Shown here: positions 33,994 through 41,558 of the stretch, one piece after another
How positions within the stretch are numbered: position 1 is the first letter of the stretch
How the letters are laid out: each line of letters opens with the position of its first letter
Source of the DNA: Bacteroidia bacterium
GTDB taxonomy: Bacteria; Bacteroidota; Bacteroidia; J057
Direction: 5' to 3'
Assembly: GCA_030430575.1 (NCBI GenBank)
Contig: JAUIKF010000055.1
Location: forward strand, 1-55,316
Length of the DNA stretch: 55,316 nt
The notes under the pieces: generated by a model
The model's database searches: none
What the model saw: only the letters and a program-made list of their open reading frames with translations
What the model was told of the DNA's origin: nothing
Made by a program: the position numbers and the translations under genes

Positions 33994-34171
33994 TAATTTG
34001 ATTTCGGAGTATGATAAATTACTAATAATCAACCCCTTACATTTCCTTGAAGCCGATAATTAATCAATTAATCAATCAATAATCTCCTCAGGATTGGAAA
34101 AGGTGAGCAAATATGGTAATTTTTTCGCTCAACCTGTAATTCTCCAAAGTGTATCAGCGACATACTGTGCT

Positions 34172-34723
34172 ATGCAAGTGGAGGTTATATTTAGCAAACA
34201 AAAAGCGGAAAAAAGGGAGTTTGTGAAAGACCTAAAACCTGCGTTCATCCGATTGATCACGACCCATCAGGGGATCATCCATAAGGTATGCAATATGTAT
34301 TGTGATAGCCCGGAGGAGCGGCGTGATCTGTTTCAAGAAATTCTCCTTCAACTCTGGAAAGGCTACAAATCCTACCAGGGGAGATCAAAAGAGACAACTT
34401 GGATGTATCGCGTGGCGCTCAATACGTCTATTTCCAACTTTCGAAAACGCAAACGGCGTCCTGAAGAATTTGGCATTAGCGAACGAGAGTTTCAACTCGC
34501 CAGTTCGGAGGGCGACCCCGACCATGCAGAGAAGCTCAAGGTCATGTACAAGGCCATCGGAGGCCTCTCCAAGATCGAAAAAGCGATCATCATGCTTTAC
34601 CTAGAAGAGCATAGCTACGACGAAATAGCGGAGATCGTAGGGATCACCCGGAATCACGTAGGCGTCAAAATCAATCGCATCAAGCAAAAACTTAAAAAAG
34701 TCGTTCAGCCGCATTTCTCATGA
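34172..34723 (+). CDS. ECF-type RNA polymerase sigma factor
   Basis: 183 residues from the ATG at 34172; a TTG 26 codons upstream would add sequence that is not conserved. Region 2 is RDLFQEILLQLWKGYKSYQG (2.2) and KETTWMYRVALNTSISNFRKRKR (2.3-2.4). Region 4 is SKIEKAIIMLYLEEHSYDEI and VGITRNHVGVKINRIKQKLKK (helix-turn-helix). A possible promoter (TTG 34094, TAATTTTT 34117, 20-bp spacer) lies upstream. Its stop overlaps the next gene's start by 4 bp, so the pair is coupled. The neighbour is a likely membrane regulator. Confidence 0.92.
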   Translation: MQVEVIFSKQKAEKREFVKDLKPAFIRLITTHQGIIHKVCNMYCDSPEERRDLFQEILLQLWKGYKSYQGRSKETTWMYRVALNTSISNFRKRKRRPEEFGISEREFQLASSEGDPDHAEKLKVMYKAIGGLSKIEKAIIMLYLEEHSYDEIAEIVGITRNHVGVKINRIKQKLKKVVQPHFS

Positions 34724-35346
34724 AAATAGAAGAACTCAAGCATATCTGGCAGCAGCAAGTCACCTTGCTAGACCGCCATCGGCTCGATGAGCGGCAGATA
34801 CACGACCTGCTCAAAAGTCGCAGCCTCACGGCCCTCAGTCATATCAATCGGAATATCCTGATTGAAATGGGCCTTGTCGCCTTCCTGGGCCTTGTATGGC
34901 TCTATTGGCTCCTCAACTTTACCACAGAACCCAGTACAGCAGATGTAGTTTACATTTTTGCCTTCGTCATCGGAAGTGGTATTTTTTATTATATCAAATA
35001 CCGCTTACTCAACAGTGTCTCTCTCCGAACATCCGACCTCAAAAACGGACTGACGAGGCTCTCCCGCGTGATGAAAGGCTATATGCGCTATTATTATTGG
35101 CTGGGGATGCTAGTCCTTCCCATTGCTACAGGGGCCTTTTGTTATGGTTTTTATGTGGAGATGATTCAAAAGGGTAACACCTTTAGCAGCTATTCCTTTT
35201 CTCAATGGCTCCTTTTTGCAGGCGTAATTATTGGCTTTAATCTCGCCGCCATGTGGATCGTCCGCCGTGCCGCTCGTTGGCTCTATGGACGTCATTATGA
35301 CGAGCTGAAAGCTTGTTTAGCAGAACTGGAAGAGGCAGAGGATTAA
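34720..35346 (+). CDS. Membrane protein coupled to the sigma factor, candidate anti-sigma factor
   Basis: 208 residues. An N-terminal cytoplasmic helical part (MKIEELKHIWQQQVTLLDRHRLDERQIHDLLKSR) is followed by about four hydrophobic helices (near 47-66, 74-92, 124-146, 160-182). No zinc anti-sigma (ZAS) motif is seen. The 4-bp overlap with the sigma gene and the recurring association in Bacteroidota suggest it restrains or senses for that sigma factor, but there is no direct motif proof. A terminator follows at 35376. Confidence 0.75.
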   Translation: MKIEELKHIWQQQVTLLDRHRLDERQIHDLLKSRSLTALSHINRNILIEMGLVAFLGLVWLYWLLNFTTEPSTADVVYIFAFVIGSGIFYYIKYRLLNSVSLRTSDLKNGLTRLSRVMKGYMRYYYWLGMLVLPIATGAFCYGFYVEMIQKGNTFSSYSFSQWLLFAGVIIGFNLAAMWIVRRAARWLYGRHYDELKACLAELEEAED

Positions 35347-35375
35347 GCTGAAAAACAATATCTTTAACATAAAAA

Positions 35376-35410
35376 ACAATCGAACCCTGATGGATTCGAT
35401 TGTTTTTGTT
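35376..35410 (+). terminator. Intrinsic terminator after the sigma/membrane operon
   Basis: A perfect 9-bp stem (ACAATCGAA at 35376-35384 with TTCGATTGT at 35395-35403) is followed by TTTTGTTG and preceded by AAAAA, so it can act in both directions between convergent genes. Confidence 0.8.
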
Positions 35411-35441
35411 GTATAGCCTAAGGGCGAGGGATTTTGTCTGC

Positions 35442-36995
35442 TTATAGATCAAACTTGATCCCCTGCGCCAAGGGCAAGTCTTCAGACCAGTTGATGGTAT
35501 TGGTCTGGCGACGCATGTAGGCTTTCCAGGCATCAGAGCCTGATTCGCGGCCACCACCCGTCTCTTTTTCTCCTCCAAAAGCACCCCCAATTTCGGCACC
35601 AGAAGTTCCGATATTGACATTGGCGATGCCACAGTCGGAGCCAAGGTGACTGAGAAAATATTCAGATTCGCGCATGTTTTCGGTAAAAATGGCCGAAGAA
35701 AGGCCCTGAGGCACATCATTATGCATGTCTACGGCCTCCTCTAAACTATTATAAGGAATGAGGTACAGGACTGGCGCAAAAGTCTCTTGCTGAACCATTT
35801 CGAAGTCATTGCTGGCTTCTACGATAGCAGGCTTGACGTAAGTACCTGTTTCATACCCTGGGCCTGAAAGAACCTCTCCACCTACCAGGAGTTTACCTCC
35901 TTCGGCTTGCACACGCGCTAGCGTGTCTTGCATCATCGCTACCGCCTGCGGATCGATCAGTGGCCCGATCAGAGTGGTCTCCTTCATCGGGTGACCGATT
36001 TTGGCTGTGAGGGACTCATATGCTGGTACAAGTTTCTCTTTCAATTCATCATAGATCTCTCTATCAATGAATACGCGGCGTGTGGAGGTACAGCGCTGTC
36101 CACATGTACCCACGGCACCAAAAAGGATAGCTGGAATCGCCAGTTGCAAGTTCGCATGACGCGATACGATGATAGCGTTATTTCCTCCGAGTTCGAGAAT
36201 CGACTTGCCTAATCGCTTGGCGACGGTCTCAGCGACTGCTTTGCCCATACGGGTAGAACCCGTAGCAGAGATCAGCGGGATGCGCTTGTCTTCAGCCATC
36301 TTTTCCCCAATCGCACGATCACCCACGATCATGGAAAATACACCTTCAGGCAAGTCATTGGCCTTGAGCACTTCAGAGATGATGTTCATACAAGCCACTG
36401 CCGTCAAAGGCGTCTTTTCACTAGGTTTCCACAGCGACACATTCCCACAAACAGCAGCCAGCATGGCATTCCATGCCCAGACGGCCACAGGGAAGTTAAA
36501 GGCAGAGATGATGCCTACAGTCCCCAGTGGATGCCACTGCTCATACATGCGGTGGTGCTTACGCTCCGACATCATGGTCAGGCCATAGAGCTGACGAGAG
36601 AGTCCTACGGCGAAGTCGCAGATGTCGATCATCTCCTGTACTTCACCAAGGCCTTCTTGGTAGATCTTGCCCATCTCCAGCGTCACGAGGGCGCCAAGGG
36701 CTTCTTTGTGCTTGCGCAAGGCGTCGCCGATCTGACGCACAACTTCGCCCCGCTTAGGCGCAGGAATATCGCGCCAAACTTCGAAGGCCTTCTGGGCCGT
36801 TTCGATCGCCATCTCATACTTCGTATCATCGGCAAACTGCACGCTACCGAGCAGTTGGCCGTCCGCAGCAGCGTGGATGGGATGGTAGGCTACGCCTGAG
36901 GCGTGCCAGGCTTCTGTGCCTGTGTGTAGGCCTGGGTTCTTGTCTTTGATGCCTAGGCCGGCAAGGGTTTCGTTGACTTCAGGGGTAAAAATCAT
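35442..36995 (-). CDS. amaB: Aldehyde dehydrogenase, ALDH7 (alpha-aminoadipic semialdehyde dehydrogenase) type
   Basis: 517 residues, matching antiquitin/ALDH7A1-type enzymes, which oxidise alpha-aminoadipic semialdehyde (piperideine-6-carboxylate) to aminoadipate in lysine degradation. The catalytic Cys is in GTCGQRCTSTRR, the general base Glu in SILELGGNN, and the NAD-binding loop is ATGSTRMG. The N-terminus GLGIKDKNPGLHTG and C-terminal FGGEKETGGGRESGSDAWK are class features. Other lysine-catabolism genes are not adjacent. It is convergent with the sigma operon. Confidence 0.9.
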   Translation of the reverse strand: MIFTPEVNETLAGLGIKDKNPGLHTGTEAWHASGVAYHPIHAAADGQLLGSVQFADDTKYEMAIETAQKAFEVWRDIPAPKRGEVVRQIGDALRKHKEALGALVTLEMGKIYQEGLGEVQEMIDICDFAVGLSRQLYGLTMMSERKHHRMYEQWHPLGTVGIISAFNFPVAVWAWNAMLAAVCGNVSLWKPSEKTPLTAVACMNIISEVLKANDLPEGVFSMIVGDRAIGEKMAEDKRIPLISATGSTRMGKAVAETVAKRLGKSILELGGNNAIIVSRHANLQLAIPAILFGAVGTCGQRCTSTRRVFIDREIYDELKEKLVPAYESLTAKIGHPMKETTLIGPLIDPQAVAMMQDTLARVQAEGGKLLVGGEVLSGPGYETGTYVKPAIVEASNDFEMVQQETFAPVLYLIPYNSLEEAVDMHNDVPQGLSSAIFTENMRESEYFLSHLGSDCGIANVNIGTSGAEIGGAFGGEKETGGGRESGSDAWKAYMRRQTNTINWSEDLPLAQGIKFDL

Positions 36996-37000
36996 AGTTT

Positions 37001-37083
37001 GATCGTCTGAAAGTCTGAAGGTCTGATCGCTTGTTTCGGGTCTATACTTTCAGACACTCAGACGATCAGACTTTCAGACCTGA
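37001..37083. repeat. GTCTGAAA/TTTCAGAC inverted repeats
   Basis: Direct copies of GTCTGAA(A/G) at 37005-37030 face their inverted copies TTTCAGAC and TCAGAC at 37048-37081, so the spacer between the ALDH and DUF4920 genes can fold on itself. It contains no coding sequence. A lone GTCTGAGTG at 940 is similar. Confidence 0.6.
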
Positions 37084-37087
37084 TTAT

Positions 37088-37642
37088 TTATTTGATAACT
37101 ACACCAGTTGCTTCAAAGGCGATGCTTACCTCTGGCTCGGTGATTTGGTCAATTTCTTCCTGAGATTTCCCTGCGTCTTCGGCATAGTGACGAAGCTCAT
37201 CTACAGAGGTAGTATCCGTATAGGCACGACCATCTATGACAGCCATTTTACCAGGCGCGTCTTTAGGCACAAAAAAGCCATAATCCTTGAAGCGGACACG
37301 CATCTTTTCACCATTGTCTAGCGTCATGGTCATCCAGCAACCTTTCTTCTGGCAGCATTCGTCGATGGTTCCTTCTATTTTGGTCTGGATTTCAGCTTTG
37401 TCAGCCATCATAGAAGTAAGCTGGGCAATAGGCTGGGCGCCTTCGGCAGAGATACGAAGGCCGTGGTAACTGCTTCCATCTTCAGCGACACTGTCAGCAG
37501 GATAAACCATTTTTACAGGGGTTTCTTCTTCTACATTAGCCTCAGCAGTTGCTTCTGGCTGTTCTTGTTGGGTAGTCGCTTCAGTAGAACAAGCTACACA
37601 TGCGAACATGGCAAGGGTAAGGAGTAGTATGAGATTTTTCAT
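37088..37642 (-). CDS. DUF4920 lipoprotein
   Basis: 184 residues. The lipobox is in MFACVACS; either Cys15 or Cys18 could be lipidated. A Glu/Gln/Thr-rich linker (20-45) leads to the DUF4920 domain, with YHGLRISAEGAQPIAQL, GTIDECCQKKGCWMTM (a Cys-rich likely metal or redox site), MRVRFKDYGFFVPKD, and EVSIAFEATGVVI. It is exported and probably faces the periplasm; biochemical role unknown. An excellent promoter lies directly upstream. Confidence 0.92.
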   Translation of the reverse strand: MKNLILLLTLAMFACVACSTEATTQQEQPEATAEANVEEETPVKMVYPADSVAEDGSSYHGLRISAEGAQPIAQLTSMMADKAEIQTKIEGTIDECCQKKGCWMTMTLDNGEKMRVRFKDYGFFVPKDAPGKMAVIDGRAYTDTTSVDELRHYAEDAGKSQEEIDQITEPEVSIAFEATGVVIK

Positions 37643-37680
37643 AATAAAAAGTGAATTTGTTCAATGTTAAATTTGAGGCG

Positions 37681-37710
37681 CAAAGTTACGCATTTCAAGG
37701 GCAGCCACAA
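37681..37710 (-). promoter_or_regulatory. Bacteroidota-type promoter of the DUF4920 gene
   Basis: On the minus strand TTG (37710-37708, within TTTTG) and TAACTTTG (37688-37681) are separated by exactly 19 bases, a full match to the primary sigma consensus of the phylum. It lies about 39 bp before the start codon. Confidence 0.8.
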
Positions 37711-37843
37711 AATGACAAAACACACTAAATGTCAGATAGCTGCCATAGGATTGTAGCACGCATGACATCTAGTCTTTGTAGTTCTTCGTAAGTTGCCTTT
37801 CGACCTCCTGATTGGATTCCTACAGTTATTAGCCTATTTGTCC

Positions 37844-38659
37844 ATGAAAATCAGTAACCCATTCTTCAAAATCCGCCCACTCAAAAAACGTTTGCTTCAG
37901 GTTGCCGTTCTGGTGGCAGGTATTACGGCCTATTGCGTCATCACCAGTGCCACGGAGAAAGTATACCGCACCGACGGACATTATGTCTCCCATACCCAAT
38001 GGGATGGCCTGCTAAAGCGCTATGTCTCTGACAAGGGCCTTGTCAATTACGCGGCGATGAAGTTGCAGGCAGCCGATGAATTGGATAAATATGTGGAAAT
38101 GCTAGGCGAGAATCCTCCTGCCGACACCTGGAGTGAACCCCAACAGCTAGCCTATTGGATCAATACCTACAATGCTTTTACCCTAAAACTCATCCTCGAC
38201 AATTACCCGCTGCAAAGCATTCGCGACCTCAATCCGGGCATCAGTATTCCTTTTGTCAATAATATTTTCAGTCAAAAGCGCTTCATGATTGCAGGCAAAA
38301 AAATCAGCCTTGGTAATATCGAACACGGCATTCTGCGCAAGCAGTTTGATGAGCCGCGCATCCACTTTGCTATCAATTGTGCTTCGGCTTCCTGCCCACT
38401 GCTCCGCAATGAGGCATATACTCCTGAGAATCTCGAAGCTCAGCTCATGGAGCAGGCCATCCATTTCGTCAATGACGACTTCCGTAACAAGATCTCTCCC
38501 AACCATCTCCTACTTTCGCGCATTTTTCAATGGTTCAAAGGTGACTTTACGAAAAATGGTTCCTTGATCGAATTCATTAATCAATATGCCGAGGTGAAGA
38601 TTGATTCCAATGCAAAAGTGGATTTCCTGCCTTATGACTGGACGTTGAATGAAGAGTGA
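37844..38659 (+). CDS. DUF547 protein with N-terminal membrane segment
   Basis: 271 residues from the ATG at 37844; a TTG 17 codons upstream is the alternative. A basic segment is followed by one hydrophobic helix (LLQVAVLVAGITAYCVIT), a signal anchor. The DUF547 domain follows with WDGLLKRYVSDKGLVNYAAM, LAYWINTYNAFTLKLIL, LGNIEHGILRKQF, IHFAINCASASCPLL and the C-terminal LPYDWTLNE. The conserved Cys, His and Asn suggest a papain-like hydrolase fold, but activity is unproven. The gene ends at a palindromic spacer. Confidence 0.9.
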   Translation: MKISNPFFKIRPLKKRLLQVAVLVAGITAYCVITSATEKVYRTDGHYVSHTQWDGLLKRYVSDKGLVNYAAMKLQAADELDKYVEMLGENPPADTWSEPQQLAYWINTYNAFTLKLILDNYPLQSIRDLNPGISIPFVNNIFSQKRFMIAGKKISLGNIEHGILRKQFDEPRIHFAINCASASCPLLRNEAYTPENLEAQLMEQAIHFVNDDFRNKISPNHLLLSRIFQWFKGDFTKNGSLIEFINQYAEVKIDSNAKVDFLPYDWTLNEE

Positions 38660-38888
38660 GATCGCTCGCCCTTCGGGCTCGCTGCGAGAGGCGAGACCGT
38701 TCGCGCCTTCGGCACTCACTGCGAGACCGCTCGAAGACTCGCTACGAGACAAGAGACAAAGAAGTCATGAGTCATGTCTTTGTCTCACAGCGAAGGCGAG
38801 TCTTCGAGCCTGAGCGGTCTCGCAGTGAGCGTCAGCGAACGATCTCGCCTCTCGCAGCGAGGGCTGAGTCTTCGAGCCGAACGGTCTC
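38660..38888. repeat. Palindrome-rich spacer, copy A
   Basis: The core is a long inverted repeat: GCGAGACCGCTCGAAGACTCGC (from about 38730) is mirrored by GCGAGTCTTCGAGCCTGAGCGGTCTCGC (about 38799-38826). Inside are AGACAAAGAAGTCATGA/TCATGTCTTTGTCT arms. Short units such as CTCGCAGTGAG and CTCGCAGCGAG repeat around it. It lies between the DUF547 and permease-1 stop codons. 38707 onward is nearly identical to copy B. Confidence 0.85.
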
Positions 38889-41339
38889 CTACTCGTACTT
38901 CAACGCCTCGATCGGATTGGCCTTGGCGGTCTTGAGCGTCTGCCAGACGACGGTCCCAATGGCTATCAAGATCACCAATAGGACTGGCACAGCGAATAGC
39001 CAAAGGCTGAGGTCCATGGTATAAGCATAGTCTTCCAGCCACTTCTGGGCGCCCCAAACGGCTATCGGAATCGCGATCACAGATGCGATGAGCACCAGGA
39101 TGACAAACTGCCGAGACAACAGGGCCAGAATTTGATTGGTAGAAGCGCCAAGCACTTTTCGGATGCCGATCTCCTTGGTGCGCTGGGCAGCGATGTAGGC
39201 AGCGAGGCCCAATAGGCCTAGGCAGGCGACAAATATCGCGAGGCCCGCAAATAGCCCAAATATCTTCCCAAATCGCTGATCGGCTTCGTATTGCTTAGCA
39301 AAATCATCGTCGAGGAAGAAGTATTCGAAGGGATTTCTGGGGAAAAGTGAATGAAATGATGTTTGAATCTGGGAAATCGTCTCAGGGATATTCTGGGGCT
39401 GGACCTTTATGGAATAATAATCTACCCAAGGGAACTCCTTAAAGAAGAAAGCAAGCGGACTTTGTTCATATTGGAGTGAACTATGGTGAATATCTTTACA
39501 TACTCCGATGACTTTGACATCATCCCACCCTCGACCATAACGGTGAGAGAGTTCTTTATTTAATGCTTCTTCTGGAGTAGTAAACCCTAAGTTCTTGGCT
39601 TGGCGTTCATTCAGGATCACCGCATGACGGTCTGTGGCCATATCTTTTGAGAAATCCCTGCCTGCCACAATTTCGATTTCGTAAGTGGCTAGGAAGTCTT
39701 CATCTACATATACTTGTCCGCCTGCTTGAGCTTCATCCGTTGGCGTATCTTTCAGTTTGATGGCATTGCCAGTGCCATTACGTCCGGGAATAGCAGAGGA
39801 AGCCGTGAAGTAAGAAATACTCGGCTCGCGGAGCAGTCTTTGTTTCAGGATATCTGCTTTTTCTATATAGGTCGAGTCTGTGACCGAAGGAGATTTCAGC
39901 ACCAATATTTGATCCATATTGAATCCCAAATCCTGATTCCGCATAAAAGACAATTGCTCCGAAACCACCAGGGTACCAATAATGAGAAAAATAGAGACCG
40001 CAAACTGGAATACTACGAGTACTTGTCTGAAGTTGAATTTACTTCCCGAGCGATACACTTTTCCCTTGAGGGTACTTACAGGGTTAAAAGAGGAAAGGAC
40101 AAAGGCAGGGTAGAGACCTGCCAGAAAGGTCCCTCCAAGAAAGATCAATAAGATCGCCAACCAAATATCGCCACTCTGCCATACGGCTAGCCCATTATCT
40201 GCCAATTGCATTTGAGAACCGACTAGTTGATTGAAGGCTGGAAGGGTAAGTTGAACGATCATCACAGCGAGCACAATGGCCAGGAAATTCATCAAAGCAG
40301 ATTCTAATAAAAATTGACTGATCAAGTGTTTTTTACCTGCCCCTACTACCTTCCGAAGCCCGACCTCAGAAGACCGCTCGATAGAGCGTGCGGTCGATAG
40401 ATTGATATAGTTGACCCAGGCGATAATGAGGATCAACAATGCAATAAGACTCAGGAAACTGATCGTTTGAGCATTGCTATTTTCTTCCATCTCATGGCGA
40501 AGATGACTATAGAGGTGGATGTCAGTTAAGGCTGTCAAAGACATGGTTTCGACCAAGCCATATTCATCCATAACCTCTGAAAGGTATTTGTTCACAAACC
40601 CCTCCAGTTGTGATTCTAGGGAAGCGACTTGAGTTTTGGGGGCTAGTTTGAGGTAGGTAAAATATTCGGGCCAGACCCATGTATTGTCTAACCCCATCCG
40701 TTCTGGCAAGGTAGAAATCGAAAAAAGCGCTTCAATTTTCTGATGGGAGTTGGCAGGTAAATTTTTTAGAATTCCTGTAATGGTGAAACTAAATCGTCCA
40801 TTTACGTCCATAGTCTCTCCAATGGGGTCCTTATCCCCAAAATGCTTCTTAGCCATCTTTTCCGAGATGACCATGGTTTGGGGCTCTACTAGCGCAGAAT
40901 AGGCATCTCCAGCTACCAAAGGGTAATTGAATATTCGAAGAAAAGTCGAATCTACCATATACATTTTGTCCTCGTAATAAGCACTCTCTTTCCCCTCCTC
41001 ATCAGTATACCCCAATACAGAAGCACCTGCCAAAACAGAAACCTCAACGACTCGAGTAAACTCTTCTACTTGCGGGAAGTCTCGCTTGATAGCAGGCCCT
41101 GCTGCAGGATGATTGGATGCCCGGACTCCGCCCTCTTCTCCTTTTTGCATACCCAAATCTAGGCGGTATATACGATCCACATCGTGGTGAAACTGATCAT
41201 AACTCAGCTCAAAAGAGATGTATTGGTAGATCAGCAGACAGGCTGCCATGCCGATGGCCAAGCCCAGTAGGTTGAGGACTGTGACGCTCTTACGCTTCCA
41301 CATATTGCGAAAGGCTGACTTGAGATTGTGAGTAAACAT
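38889..41339 (-). CDS. FtsX/MacB-type ABC permease, paralogue 1
   Basis: 816 residues from the ATG at 41339, which opens the conserved N-terminus MFTHNLKSAFRNMWKRKSV; an upstream TTG extension reads repeat sequence. Layout: TM1 (about 20-42), a large periplasmic MacB-like domain, three TM helices with FtsX signature near 285-420, a second periplasmic part, and a C-terminal FtsX domain (about 675-810; QRTKEIGIRKVLGAS). Proteins of this type take ATP-driven conformational signals to move or remove envelope substrates, and usually need an ATPase such as the lone one at 23 kb. The last 146 or so residues are identical to paralogue 2. Confidence 0.9.
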   Translation of the reverse strand: MFTHNLKSAFRNMWKRKSVTVLNLLGLAIGMAACLLIYQYISFELSYDQFHHDVDRIYRLDLGMQKGEEGGVRASNHPAAGPAIKRDFPQVEEFTRVVEVSVLAGASVLGYTDEEGKESAYYEDKMYMVDSTFLRIFNYPLVAGDAYSALVEPQTMVISEKMAKKHFGDKDPIGETMDVNGRFSFTITGILKNLPANSHQKIEALFSISTLPERMGLDNTWVWPEYFTYLKLAPKTQVASLESQLEGFVNKYLSEVMDEYGLVETMSLTALTDIHLYSHLRHEMEENSNAQTISFLSLIALLILIIAWVNYINLSTARSIERSSEVGLRKVVGAGKKHLISQFLLESALMNFLAIVLAVMIVQLTLPAFNQLVGSQMQLADNGLAVWQSGDIWLAILLIFLGGTFLAGLYPAFVLSSFNPVSTLKGKVYRSGSKFNFRQVLVVFQFAVSIFLIIGTLVVSEQLSFMRNQDLGFNMDQILVLKSPSVTDSTYIEKADILKQRLLREPSISYFTASSAIPGRNGTGNAIKLKDTPTDEAQAGGQVYVDEDFLATYEIEIVAGRDFSKDMATDRHAVILNERQAKNLGFTTPEEALNKELSHRYGRGWDDVKVIGVCKDIHHSSLQYEQSPLAFFFKEFPWVDYYSIKVQPQNIPETISQIQTSFHSLFPRNPFEYFFLDDDFAKQYEADQRFGKIFGLFAGLAIFVACLGLLGLAAYIAAQRTKEIGIRKVLGASTNQILALLSRQFVILVLIASVIAIPIAVWGAQKWLEDYAYTMDLSLWLFAVPVLLVILIAIGTVVWQTLKTAKANPIEALKYE

Positions 41340-41359
41340 AGGGTTAGTGGTTAAAGGTG

Positions 41360-41558
41360 AATAGATCGCTCGCCCTTCGGCACTCACTGCGAGACCGCTC
41401 GAAGACTCGCTACGAGACAAGAGACAAAGAAGTCATGAGTCATGTCTTTGTCTCACAGCGAAGGCGAGTCTTCGAGCCTGAGCGGTCTCGCAGTGAGCGT
41501 CAGCGAACGATCTCGGTTCTCGCAGCGAGGGCTGAGTCTTCGAAGCCCGAGCGGTCTC
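41360..41558. repeat. Palindrome-rich spacer, copy B
   Basis: About 200 bp between the start of permease 1 and the stop of permease 2. From 41374 it is nearly identical to copy A at 38707, including the long GCGAGACCGCTCGAAGACTCGC inverted repeat and the AGACAAAGAAGTCATGA arms. The identity continues through the permease 3' end to about 42006. Confidence 0.85.

Noticed and set aside
38656-39057. Open frames in the palindromic spacers (also 41357-41712)
   Set aside because: They consist of repeat sequence and antisense of the permease 3' ends, with Arg/Ser-rich low-complexity translation. They are shadows of the repeats.
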